DNA from: an uncultured Collinsella sp. | GTDB taxonomy: Bacteria > Actinomycetota > Coriobacteriia > Coriobacteriales > Coriobacteriaceae | Length of the DNA stretch: 10,969 nucleotides | Direction of reading: 5' to 3' | Assembly (NCBI GenBank): GCA_900554255.1 | Contig: USGN01000025.1 | Coordinates: 1 to 10,969, forward strand | Shown: piece by piece, positions 1-6,310 of the stretch | How positions within the stretch are numbered: the first letter of the stretch is position 1 | Layout: the number at the start of each line of letters is the position of its first letter | Program-made: the position numbers and the translations under genes | The notes under the pieces: model-generated | Told to the model about the DNA's origin: nothing | The model's database searches: none | What the model saw: the letters and a program-made list of their open reading frames with translations, nothing else

Positions 1-14
1 ACGGTTGGCCAATG

Positions 15-69
15 TCTCGATCTGTAATATCTAGCAGCCAAAATCTTCTCCAGTTGTTACAGATTGAGA
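15..69. repeat. Imperfect inverted repeat (13-bp stem) at the left edge
   Basis: Bases 15-27 (TCTCGATCTGTAA) and 57-69 (TTACAGATTGAGA) are reverse complements apart from one position that would be a G-U wobble in RNA. The loop is 29 bases. There is no T-run after it, so it is not a standard terminator. It may be a leftover 3' structure of a gene outside the window, or an operator-like site upstream of the GntR operon. The function is unknown; only the symmetry is directly seen. Confidence 0.4.
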
Positions 70-102
70 TGAATGAACGAGCGGACAATCCGAATTTACC
101 TC

Positions 103-130
103 TTGCGTAACTGTGCATAGTGTATATATA
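103..130 (+). promoter_or_regulatory. Candidate sigma70-type promoter of the GntR-ABC operon
   Basis: A TTGCGT hexamer at 103-108 and a TATATA hexamer at 125-130 are separated by 16 bases and lie about 50 bases before the first start codon. TATACT at 127-132 (18-base spacer) is an alternative -10. The -10 lies inside the left half of the palindrome at 119-154, the usual layout for a repressor that blocks its own promoter. The hexamers are degenerate, so this is a reasonable but unproven call. Confidence 0.35.
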
Positions 131-154
131 CTGTGCTTACCGGTTATATACACG
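119..154. promoter_or_regulatory. Probable operator for the YtrA-type GntR repressor
   Basis: GTGTATATA at 120-128 and TATATACAC at 145-153 form a perfect 9-base inverted repeat with a 16-base centre. The outer AGTGTA...TACAC part resembles the AGTGTA-N-TACACT inverted repeat described for the Bacillus subtilis YtrA regulator. It overlaps the likely -10 element and ends about 27 bases before the repressor gene, so self-repression of the whole operon is the simplest reading. The symmetry is seen; the binding is inferred. Confidence 0.5.
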
Positions 155-180
155 TGTAGCCCAACAGCTAAGGAGCCGCT

Positions 181-561
181 GTGGACATCATCCTATCCAA
201 TTCGAGCGATAAGCCCATCTACGAACAAATATCCTCGCAGGTCAAAGCCCAGATCCTTTCGGGAACGCTCGCTGCGGGAGCCAAACTCCCCAGCATCCGT
301 GCACTCGCGAGCGACCTTGGCGTGAGCGTCATCACCACCAAGCGCGCCTACGCCGACCTGGAGCAGCTCGGTTTTATCTGCACCGTGCAGGGCAAGGGCT
401 GTTTTGTCGCCGAGGGCAACCAGGAGCTCTTGCGCGAAAACCAGCTCTGCCATATCGAAGAGCTGCTTGCGAAAGCGGCAAGCCAAGCCGAAACCCTGGG
501 CGTCACACGCGACAAGCTGCACGAGATGCTCGACCTGGTAGCCCCCGAAACCATGCAGTAG
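181..561 (+). CDS. GntR family transcriptional regulator, YtrA subfamily
   Basis: The 126-residue protein is a short GntR repressor. Residues 10-78 form the winged helix-turn-helix: KPIYEQI near the start, then G-x-KLPSIRALASDLGVS (33-49) for the recognition region and a wing ending in QGKGCFVA (70-77). The rest, about 45 residues, is only a short helical tail, as in the YtrA subfamily, which lacks the large ligand-binding domains of FadR or HutC types and dimerises through this tail. The start is GTG at 181, supported by an AAGGAG ribosome site at 170-175. It is the first gene of a GntR-ATPase-permease operon, with a 23-base gap to the ATPase gene, and a matching palindrome lies in front. 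In this family such regulators usually repress their own ABC transporter genes and respond to cell-envelope or antibiotic stress; the actual signal here is unknown. Confidence 0.93.
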   Translation: MDIILSNSSDKPIYEQISSQVKAQILSGTLAAGAKLPSIRALASDLGVSVITTKRAYADLEQLGFICTVQGKGCFVAEGNQELLRENQLCHIEELLAKAASQAETLGVTRDKLHEMLDLVAPETMQ

Positions 562-584
562 CCATCTGCAAGAAAGGCTATACC

Positions 585-1466
585 ATGCAGAACTTGCTAG
601 AACTCAAAGGTATCTCACGCCGTGTGAGCGACCGCTTTTCACTACGCGATGTCACGCTCGCCGTGGAGCCCGGCCAGATTGTTGGCTTTGCGGGCGCAAA
701 CGGCGCCGGCAAAACCACGACGATTCGCGCCGCGCTTGGGCTTATAAAGCTCGATGCCGGCGAAGTGCACCTGTTTGGGCAGCACTGTGGCGCCGACGCG
801 CCCGATGAAGCGCAGCGCTGCTTGCACACTCGTGTCGGCCTCGTGCTGGACACATGCCCCTTCCCTTCCACACTCAAGGTGACCGAAGTTGAGGCACTCG
901 TAAGCCCGGCGTACCCCACCTGGAGCCACGACACCTTCGCCAGCCTCATCGACCGATTTGGCCTCGATCCCAAGACAAAGGTCAAGGACCTCTCCCGCGG
1001 CATGGGCATGAAGCTGCAGCTTGCCTGCGCGCTCAGCCACCAGGCCAAGCTGCTCGTTTTGGACGAAGCCACCGCGGGGCTTGATCCCATGGCACGCGAG
1101 GAGCTGCTTGATGAGCTGCTTGCCTTTGTCGCCGACGGCCAGCACAGCGTGCTGCTCTCGAGCCACATTACGTCTGACCTCGATCGCGCCGCCGACCGCG
1201 TCATCTGTATCGATAACGGTTCGATTGTGTTTGACCTGCCGCGCGAGGACATTACCGACCGAGCTGGCATCGCCCACTGTACCCAAGCACAGGCCGCCGA
1301 GCTTATGGCTTGCGTCGAAGGCGCCCGTGCCGTCCACCACGCCTATAGCGTGGACGTGCTCGTGCCCAACCGTCGCGAAACGCTCGAGGCCTTCCCAGAG
1401 ATTCCCTGCGATCGGACAACCATTGATGACTATCTTCGCCTCATGCTGAAAGGGGCTTCGAAATGA
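585..1466 (+). CDS. ABC transporter ATP-binding protein (YtrB/ABC-2 type)
   Basis: This 293-residue protein is the cytoplasmic nucleotide-binding subunit of an ABC-2 type exporter. Visible motifs in order: Walker A GANGAGKT at 37-44, signature LSRGM at 136-140, Walker B LLVLDEAT at 156-163 and the switch histidine in SSH at 192-194. The signature is LSRGM instead of LSGGQ, a variant common in ABC-2 ATPases of the YtrB/EcsA kind. The last 75 or so residues after the ATPase fold form the extra C-terminal region typical of these subunits. The start ATG has AGAAAGG at 571-577 seven bases ahead. Its stop codon overlaps the start of the permease gene (ATGA), pointing to coupled translation and a stable complex. 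Substrate cannot be told from the sequence; antimicrobial peptide or lipid export is a family-level guess. Confidence 0.95.
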   Translation: MQNLLELKGISRRVSDRFSLRDVTLAVEPGQIVGFAGANGAGKTTTIRAALGLIKLDAGEVHLFGQHCGADAPDEAQRCLHTRVGLVLDTCPFPSTLKVTEVEALVSPAYPTWSHDTFASLIDRFGLDPKTKVKDLSRGMGMKLQLACALSHQAKLLVLDEATAGLDPMAREELLDELLAFVADGQHSVLLSSHITSDLDRAADRVICIDNGSIVFDLPREDITDRAGIAHCTQAQAAELMACVEGARAVHHAYSVDVLVPNRRETLEAFPEIPCDRTTIDDYLRLMLKGASK

Positions 1467-2161
1467 AACGCGCCTTTATGTCCGAGCTCGCCATCGTTCG
1501 CACGCTTATCCCGAGCATCGCGGGCGTCAGCCTGTTCATCTTCGTCGTGCTAACCCTTGCCAACGCGTCGGATGGCGATTCCGGCATGAGCGCCGGCGCC
1601 TGCGCGGTCAGCGCCATGTCGCCCATCATGGTCATGAGCTCGCTGGCCGGCTTCGACAATCAAAACGGATGGGAGCGTTATCGGGCAACGCTGCCTCTCA
1701 CGCGCAAAGACATTATTTGCGCACGCTACCTGAGCATCATTGTCTTCTCGGCTGTCATGGCGTGCGCCGCCGCGCTTCTGAGCATCGTCTCCATCCCGCT
1801 ATTCAACAGCGTGGGCATCCCCTCGACGGGACAAACGATCTTTGAGATCGCTATAGCCTCGGCAGCATCGATGCTCATCTCCCTCATGATGGCGTTTTTG
1901 GCACAGCCGCTGTTCTTCCGATTTGGACACATGGAGGCGCTGCGCCTATCCGTCGGCCTGTTTGCCCTGCTCTGGTGCCTTGCCATTGCCACGTTGAGCT
2001 CCTCCAACCCCATCAGCAACTGGCTCATGTCGATTGCCGGAGCGAATCCCGATCCCGCCGTCCTTGGCTGTCTGTGTGCAGGCATCGCCGCACTTGCCCT
2101 CGCGCTATGTGCAATCAGCTACACCGTCAGCACCAAGGTTTATCGAACACGCGACCTGTAA
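1463..2161 (+). CDS. ABC-2 transporter permease (membrane subunit)
   Basis: The 232-residue hydrophobic protein is the membrane partner of the ATPase just upstream. About six membrane helices can be read, near residues 14-34, 45-63, 89-111, 127-150, 160-178 and 198-222. The segment NGWERYRATLPLTRKDI (68-84) followed by CARYL matches the W-x-R-Y-x-x-x-LP-x-x-R-x-x-I...RY pattern of the ABC2_membrane_5 family (PF13346), whose members pair with YtrB-like ATPases next to a YtrA regulator. The gene starts with ATG inside the ATPase stop (4-base overlap), with AAAGGGG at 1448-1454 as ribosome site. Two copies, or a homodimer, would complete the transporter because no second permease gene is present. 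Substrate unknown. Confidence 0.88.
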   Translation: MKRAFMSELAIVRTLIPSIAGVSLFIFVVLTLANASDGDSGMSAGACAVSAMSPIMVMSSLAGFDNQNGWERYRATLPLTRKDIICARYLSIIVFSAVMACAAALLSIVSIPLFNSVGIPSTGQTIFEIAIASAASMLISLMMAFLAQPLFFRFGHMEALRLSVGLFALLWCLAIATLSSSNPISNWLMSIAGANPDPAVLGCLCAGIAALALALCAISYTVSTKVYRTRDL

Positions 2162-2170
2162 TCGACAGCT

Positions 2171-2203
2171 AAAAAAGCTTAGGTGGTACCCCGCTTATTT
2201 TTT
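2171..2203 (+). terminator. Probable Rho-independent terminator of the GntR-ABC operon
   Basis: AAAAAAGC (2171-2178) pairs with GCTT(A)TTTT (2193-2201) with one bulged A, and GG/CC pairs inside extend the stem. The run TTTATTTTTT follows on the plus strand, beginning only about 30 bases after the permease stop codon. The position and T-run fit an intrinsic terminator. The A-rich 5' side means it could also act on the other strand. The loop holds GGTGGTACC, which looks like a T-box core, but there is no room for a T-box leader. Confidence 0.55.
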
Positions 2204-2290
2204 CAATGAAACAAGGCGGCATAGCGTCACCACCGCCCCTCACAGCAGGCCGTCTAGTTCTTGGCAACCAAAAAGACACCGTCAGCATAT

Positions 2291-2471
2291 CGAAGGTGAA
2301 TACTTTTCCGAGAAGTGAACGAGTAAAAACAGCGCCCTGTAGCATCGACATTTTTAAGGACTCAATTCCTGCGGTTTTGTCTAAGAATCCTGCAGTTTTG
2401 TTCGAAAAAAGTGTGCATGTTCCAGGGGTCCAGATTTACTCGTTCACTTCGCGGAAAACCATTCACCTTCG
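2291..2471. repeat. Long imperfect inverted-repeat element, 37-base arms
   Basis: Arm 1 (2291-2327, starting CGAAGGTGAATACTTTTCCG) and arm 2 (2435-2471, ending ATTCACCTTCG) are reverse complements at 34 of 37 positions. Weaker similarity continues inward for about 25-30 bases (for example the CAGGG and TGTxxATG parts), so these look like two diverged copies of one longer unit lying head to head. The 107-base centre holds a direct repeat. The arms could fold into a long hairpin in RNA. No transposase is present, so a non-autonomous mobile or REP-like element, or a structured RNA, are the main options. Confidence 0.7.
2366..2405. repeat. Tandem direct repeat, 21-base period, in the centre of the inverted-repeat element
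   Basis: TCCTGCGGTTTTGT at 2367-2380 and TCCTGCAGTTTTGT at 2388-2401 differ at one base and are spaced exactly 21 bases apart, two turns of the DNA helix. The flanking bases (CTAAGAA and TCGAAA) are only loosely alike. The spacing would put the two copies on the same face of DNA, as for paired protein sites, or may be a leftover of the repeat family's own unit structure. Confidence 0.55.
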
Positions 2472-2609
2472 ATTCGAGCCTTAACCAAATGCCCTCTCGA
2501 ACTATGGCCCCTGTCTCACCACAGCGATATCAAAGCTTCATGGCGGGACGGTATCATCGGACGCACGCCGTAAATCTGGCGCGGTCGTTCTTGGGGAGGC
2601 ATTTCGCCC

Positions 2610-3485
2610 GTGTCGTGGGTCGTCGCAGCATTTGCGTCAGCACTCTTTGCCGGCATCACATCCATCTTGGCCAAATGCGGCATCAAGCAGACCGACTCCG
2701 ATGTCGCGACGGCCATTCGCACCTGCGTGGTGCTCGTTTTCGCCTGGGCAATGGCGGGCATTTCTGGATCCATTGGAACCATCGGCAGCATCGAACCCAG
2801 ATCCTGGCTCTTTCTCGTCCTCTCGGGACTCGCTACCGGTGCTTCGTGGATCTGTTACTTTAAGGCGTTGGGCATCGGAGACGTCAATAAGGTCGTACCG
2901 GTCGACAAGATGAGCACCGTACTCGCCGCACTGATCGCCATCGTACTTTTTGGCGAGACGAGCAACCTTGCGGTTAAGCTCGTGGGAACCGCTGTCATCA
3001 CCCTCGGCACGTTTTTAATGATCGAGAAGAAGCAGCCTGCCGGACCCGAGCAGCAGCAAGACCGGACCTGGCTCGCTTACGCCCTCGGCGCCGCCGTGTT
3101 CGCGGCGCTCACGTCCATCCTTGCCAAGGCTGGCATCGAAGGCGTCGAATCCAACCTGGCCACGGCAATCCGTACCTGTGTGGTACTGGTTATGGCATGG
3201 GCAATCGTGGCAGCTAAAGGCAAGATGGGCCAAGCCGTGCACGTAGACCGCTACGAACTCGTATTTCTCGCGGCATCGGGCATTGCGACTGGCGCATCGT
3301 GGCTGCTATGCTACTACGCCATCGCCACAGGCCAGGTGAGCGTCGTGGTGCAGATCGACAAACTATCGATTGTCGTATCGGTACTATTTGCGCGCTTGGC
3401 ATTCAACGAAAAACTCTCACGGCGCAGCGCCATCGGTCTCGCCCTCATCGTACTGGGCACCGCCGCGCTCGCAGTTTGGAAGTAG
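2610..3485 (+). CDS. EamA/DMT-superfamily transporter with two near-identical halves
   Basis: This 291-residue integral membrane protein belongs to the drug/metabolite transporter superfamily: about ten helices from two EamA domains. The domains, about residues 1-140 and 153-291, are strikingly alike. Both carry TSILAK, LATAIRTCVVLV or VATAIRTCVVLV, a SG-x-ATGASW stretch and a D-K-x-S segment. Single 140-residue EamA proteins of this kind (COG2510) exist; this one looks like a fused tandem copy. A short hydrophilic linker with QPAGPEQQQD separates the halves. The start is GTG at 2610, with GGGGAGG ten bases upstream; the next Met lies well inside the domain. It probably moves a small metabolite out of, or into, the cell; substrate unknown. 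It converges with the EFR1 gene, only 12 bases between stops. Confidence 0.92.
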   Translation: MSWVVAAFASALFAGITSILAKCGIKQTDSDVATAIRTCVVLVFAWAMAGISGSIGTIGSIEPRSWLFLVLSGLATGASWICYFKALGIGDVNKVVPVDKMSTVLAALIAIVLFGETSNLAVKLVGTAVITLGTFLMIEKKQPAGPEQQQDRTWLAYALGAAVFAALTSILAKAGIEGVESNLATAIRTCVVLVMAWAIVAAKGKMGQAVHVDRYELVFLAASGIATGASWLLCYYAIATGQVSVVVQIDKLSIVVSVLFARLAFNEKLSRRSAIGLALIVLGTAALAVWK

Positions 3486-3497
3486 CGCGGCCAGCAG

Positions 3498-4289
3498 CTA
3501 CATCCTCACACCTGGCTTAGGATGCCTGTACTGACCGTGGGATGCTGTGCGCTTACCGTGCGAGATGGCAAATTTGGGACAACAGTGCAGGCAACGAAGG
3601 CAGGCTGCGCACTCCGGCTTTGTCCAGACGGGAAGGCCGTCGCGCATCTCAATCGCCGCCATGGGGCAGCGCTTAGCGCAGAGGCTACACCCGACGCAGC
3701 GGCTAGCATCGACGGCAAACTTGCTCGTCTGCTGCATACGCGGCAGCCCAAACGCATGATACGCGCACGATGCAAACAGGGGCACGCGATGGCGCATCAT
3801 GTTGCCCGTGCGGCGTGCCCGCACCGCCTCGATCACGGCATCAATCTGCGCCTCGGCAGCTCTATTGATACCCTCAACCTTTTGAGGGTCAGACAGGTCG
3901 AAAACAGGCGTCCAGGTATCGGGCATCTTGACGCTCATCGCCGCATCTAACTCGAGCCCACGCTCGTGTAGCAGATCGCGGGCGAACTTGGCCGATTGCC
4001 CGGTCGTCGAACCATATGTCGAGACATAGAACGTATAGGGGCGCTCGCCGCCCTTTGTGCCGGCAGCAACCGATAGGTCGACAGTCTTCAAAAACTCGAT
4101 CATCGGTGTCGGCAGACCCCAGGCATACACCGGAGCAACAAATCCCAGCTGGCAGGGGCCTTCCGTCGCAACAAGGCGAAGGGCTTCGGCATCAAAGCGC
4201 TCAATCGACATAACTTTGTCGCTTGTCGCCGCTGCAATGCGACGCGCCACATGCTCGCTGTTCCCTGTCGCGCTAAAGTACAGGATCAT
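3498..4289 (-). CDS. EFR1-family flavodoxin-ferredoxin fusion protein
   Basis: The 263-residue cytoplasmic protein joins an N-terminal flavodoxin-like fold to a C-terminal ferredoxin. The FMN phosphate loop is FSATGNSEHVA (5-15), and a second flavin-contact segment is VSTYGSTTGQSA (89-100). Two [4Fe-4S] motifs follow: C198-x2-C201-x2-C204-x3-C208-P and C227-x2-C230-x2-C233-x3-C237-P. All eight cysteines are present, so two clusters should form. Such proteins, common in anaerobes, are thought to carry low-potential electrons, but their partners are mostly unknown. The start is ATG at 4289 with AGAGGGG about seven bases before it. It lies 37 bases after the ClC gene on the same strand, so the two are probably co-transcribed; whether they work together is unclear. 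The stop is 12 bases from that of the convergent transporter. Confidence 0.93.
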   Translation of the reverse strand: MILYFSATGNSEHVARRIAAATSDKVMSIERFDAEALRLVATEGPCQLGFVAPVYAWGLPTPMIEFLKTVDLSVAAGTKGGERPYTFYVSTYGSTTGQSAKFARDLLHERGLELDAAMSVKMPDTWTPVFDLSDPQKVEGINRAAEAQIDAVIEAVRARRTGNMMRHRVPLFASCAYHAFGLPRMQQTSKFAVDASRCVGCSLCAKRCPMAAIEMRDGLPVWTKPECAACLRCLHCCPKFAISHGKRTASHGQYRHPKPGVRM

Positions 4290-4326
4290 CTCGTGCCCCT
4301 CTGGAGTTGACTCGCGATTAACCGTG

Positions 4327-5616
4327 CTACTTGCGCAGCGGCTTGGGCAGCGGAATGCCGGCGGCGATAACGGCGGCGATGATCATGCAGACGATACCCT
4401 TGAGCGGGAAGCACATGAGCAGCAGGCCCACGACCATGACCGGCTGACGCATGACCGCACCCATCGTCGATGCCGTGCAGACGGCGACGCAAAAGACCGG
4501 ATCGGCGCCGGTGAGGATGGCCAGTCCGTAGCCCAGGCTTACGCCCGAGAAGATAACCGGGAAGAAGTGACCGCCGCGCCAACCAAGGTTGATGAGGGCG
4601 GGGGTCAGCATGGCCTTGACCAGACCGGTCGCGATAAGCACGCCGGCGGGAATGGTCAGATAGGTTTCCATGAGCACGTCGGCCTGGGTCTCGCCGGCAA
4701 ACATGGTGTAGGGCAGGACCGTGCCGCAGATGGCGAGCGCCAGACCGGCTAGCATGGCCTTGACGACAGGACGCTCCCCTATTGCATGGGCAAGCGCTTC
4801 GCTCGCGTGCTCAGAGACAAAGTACAGCCAGCCGCAGACCGTGCCAACCAACGCCAGCGGAATGAGCCAGACAAGTTCCAGGTTGCCCACCTCGGCGGAC
4901 TCGAACCTGGGCATGCCCATGCCGCCGCCCATGAGCTGGCCGAGCAGCAGGTAGGTGCCCAGGCCGCCGGCAATCGCAATGCCGTAGACCACCGTCTTTT
5001 GCGCCTTGGGCAGCTTGATCGTGATCTCGTCGGACGCAGAGCCCTCGTCGCCGTCGGTGCTACCGGCAAGCGGTGCCACAAAGCCAAAGACGGGCGCGGT
5101 AAAGAGCGCCGTCAGCGCGGCCTGGGTGCCCAACAGCGTGAGCTCCCTAAACTCGGCGCCAAAGCGGCGCATGCGGTCGCCAACCCAGCTGCACAGACCC
5201 GCGATAACGCCGGTCAGGCCGGCCTCCGGTCCAATACTTCCGCCAAACAGCAGCGGCAGCAATGCCGCGAGCGAAAGCTTGCCCAGATTGTCGTACGGGT
5301 AGCGACCGTCTTGCTTAACCTTAGCCATCACCTGGTTGAGGTCATCGGTCTTGGTGCCTGTCATCTTTTCGTACAGACCGATTAACAGGCCGCCCAGCAG
5401 GCAGACAAAAAACGGGTACGGCAAAAAGCCAAACGGGCCGCTGGCAAGCTCGGGCGAAGCGACGCCCAGCGCGTGCGGAATCTCGGTCCATAGATAGTCG
5501 ATGCCGTGCTCCATCGCAAAAAAGAACAGCCGGACCGCGGCACCTGCGAACGCACCGGTCACGGCAACGCTAAGTAAAAACAGCGCGCGGTTTTTGGGTT
5601 TGGCAAGGTTATCCAT
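4327..5616 (-). CDS. ClC-family chloride channel or transporter, divergent filter motifs
   Basis: The 429-residue membrane protein is a ClC family anion channel or H+/anion exchanger without CBS domains. Recognisable parts: GGSIGPEAG (125-133), equivalent to the GREGP motif and keeping the gating glutamate at E131; and GWRGGHFFP (345-353), matching GxFxP. The first filter motif, GSGIP in well-studied members, is not present; the region with TKTDDLNQVM (89-98) stands in its place. A Ser/Gly-rich acidic loop with STDGDEGSASDE lies near 186-197. The start ATG is preceded by GGGAGGA five bases upstream. It is followed at 37 bases by the EFR1 gene. Related divergent ClC proteins include the YfeO-like group. 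Ion selectivity, and channel versus exchanger mode, cannot be read from the sequence. Confidence 0.9.
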   Translation of the reverse strand: MDNLAKPKNRALFLLSVAVTGAFAGAAVRLFFFAMEHGIDYLWTEIPHALGVASPELASGPFGFLPYPFFVCLLGGLLIGLYEKMTGTKTDDLNQVMAKVKQDGRYPYDNLGKLSLAALLPLLFGGSIGPEAGLTGVIAGLCSWVGDRMRRFGAEFRELTLLGTQAALTALFTAPVFGFVAPLAGSTDGDEGSASDEITIKLPKAQKTVVYGIAIAGGLGTYLLLGQLMGGGMGMPRFESAEVGNLELVWLIPLALVGTVCGWLYFVSEHASEALAHAIGERPVVKAMLAGLALAICGTVLPYTMFAGETQADVLMETYLTIPAGVLIATGLVKAMLTPALINLGWRGGHFFPVIFSGVSLGYGLAILTGADPVFCVAVCTASTMGAVMRQPVMVVGLLLMCFPLKGIVCMIIAAVIAAGIPLPKPLRK

Positions 5617-5655
5617 CGGGTCCTCCCGCGGTCAAAGTCGACATAGTTACGTTTT

Positions 5656-5687
5656 ATTGTAGAGCGAGCGTTGCCCGAACGAGTCAA
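5656..5687 (-). promoter_or_regulatory. Weak candidate promoter for the ClC-EFR1 pair
   Basis: On the minus strand a good TTGACT (5687-5682) and a good TACAAT (5661-5656) occur, with the latter 39 bases ahead of the ClC start codon. The spacer is 20 bases, longer than the usual 16-18, so it is only a tentative assignment. The 125-base gap and change of gene cluster make a promoter here likely in some form. Confidence 0.2.
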
Positions 5688-5693
5688 CCGTCT

Positions 5694-5709
5694 GCGCCGC
5701 GAACGGCAC
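5694..5709 (-). terminator. Short UUCG-loop hairpin downstream of the LOG gene
   Basis: Read on the minus strand, GTGCCG-TTCG-CGGCGC forms a six-pair stem (one G-U) with the very stable UUCG tetraloop, 33-48 bases after the LOG stop codon. No U-run follows, so it may be a weak terminator, a 3'-end protector of the channel-LOG transcript, or chance. Confidence 0.25.
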
Positions 5710-5741
5710 CATTGGGAGCCATAGTGGGGCAAGCTCAAGAC

Positions 5742-6275
5742 TTATCCGTTGATAATCGAGGCAATCTCGCACAAATCGTCGGCAAAGTAGATACCTTGCT
5801 GGCGTTGCGGGCTCGATAGGCCCTTATCAATCATGTGCCCGAGCAGCGCCTTGAGGTCGTTGTAGTAACCGTCCAGGTTATACAGGATGCACGGAGCACT
5901 CAGGTGCCCCAACGACACAGCGGACATGACCTCGGCAATCTCCTCGAGCGTGCCCGTGCCGCCCGGAAAAGCAATGAACGCATCGCCGAGCTCGATCATC
6001 TTTGCCTTACGCTCTGCCATATCACTCGTGACGATAAGGTCGTCGATTCCGTCGTGCTGAAACTCGGCCTCGATAAAAAAGCTCGGCTCAACACCCGTCA
6101 CGTGTCCGCCTGCCTCGAGCACGCTATCGGCGAGCGCGCCCATCAGGCCCGATTCGGACCCGCCGTATACCAGCGCGTGCCCGTTGGCGCCAATCCAGTT
6201 GCCCAGCTCCTGCACCGCGGGCAGAAACGCCGGGTCATTGCCAGTGTTGGCACCCAGATACACGGTGATATGCAT
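5742..6275 (-). CDS. LOG family protein (TIGR00730-type phosphoribohydrolase)
   Basis: The 177-residue cytosolic protein has the full set of LOG (lysine decarboxylase-like Rossmann) motifs: VYGGSESGLMG (36-46), MAERKAKM (86-93) and PGGTGTLEE (104-112). Proven members cleave nucleoside 5'-monophosphates such as AMP or cytokinin ribotides to a free base plus ribose 5-phosphate; the arginine and glutamates in these motifs form the active site. Older databases call them lysine decarboxylases, which is wrong for this family. Length matches the short bacterial type. The start ATG at 6275 has AGGGGGA six bases ahead. It sits 35 bases after the potassium channel gene on the same strand and is likely co-transcribed. 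In bacteria the physiological role is usually nucleotide turnover or salvage; no cytokinin role is implied. Confidence 0.92.
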   Translation of the reverse strand: MHITVYLGANTGNDPAFLPAVQELGNWIGANGHALVYGGSESGLMGALADSVLEAGGHVTGVEPSFFIEAEFQHDGIDDLIVTSDMAERKAKMIELGDAFIAFPGGTGTLEEIAEVMSAVSLGHLSAPCILYNLDGYYNDLKALLGHMIDKGLSSPQRQQGIYFADDLCEIASIING

Positions 6276-6310
6276 ATTCAGTCCCCCTGTTGTGGCGCGC
6301 GACGTTCGTC

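Larger units (their letters stand above)
2162..2609. other. 448-base intergenic region, repeat-bearing, no gene recognised
   Basis: Between the permease and the EamA transporter I find no convincing gene. The contents are: a stem-loop with a T-run (2171-2203); a weak GGCGG/CCGCC pair (2215-2219 and 2233-2237); the large inverted-repeat element (2291-2471) with its central direct repeat; and 138 bases (2472-2609) of transporter leader ending in a GGGGAGG ribosome site at 2593-2599. The stretch to about 2470 is visibly richer in A and T than the surrounding genes. Short reading frames over the repeat arms are not supported: substitutions between the two arms mostly change amino acids. Confidence 0.6.

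Noticed and set aside
10..27. Shared AATGTCTCGAT with 6932-6944 as a dispersed repeat
   Set aside because: Only about 12 identical bases with diverging flanks; too short to separate from chance in a window of this size.
578..1340. Long minus-strand open frames opposite the ABC ATPase, and similar ones opposite the ClC and kinase genes
   Set aside because: They are antisense to genes with clear motifs, show no recognisable domains and are expected by chance in GC-rich coding DNA.
2171..2203. T-box riboswitch core (GGTGGTACC with following T-run)
   Set aside because: The permease gene ends at 2161, so there is no space for a T-box stem I and specifier loop, and no tRNA-related or amino acid gene follows closely. 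A terminator explains it better.
2215..2237. GGCGG/CCGCC hairpin in the intergenic region
   Set aside because: Only five pairs around a 13-base loop and no T-run; too weak to name.
2169..2351. Possible 60-residue minus-strand peptide containing FTRSLLGKVFTFD
   Set aside because: Lies on the repeat arm; differences from the other arm are mainly amino-acid changing and it runs through the terminator region. No support as a gene.
2411..2863. Possible 150-residue protein beginning MCMFQGSRFTRSLRGK
   Set aside because: It overlaps the EamA gene in another frame, gives no known domain and begins inside the repeat element; similarity to the peptide from the other arm follows from the inverted DNA repeat.
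5742..6275. Naming the LOG protein a lysine decarboxylase
   Set aside because: PGGTGTLEE and the ERK motif mark phosphoribohydrolases; the decarboxylase label is a known historical misannotation of this family.
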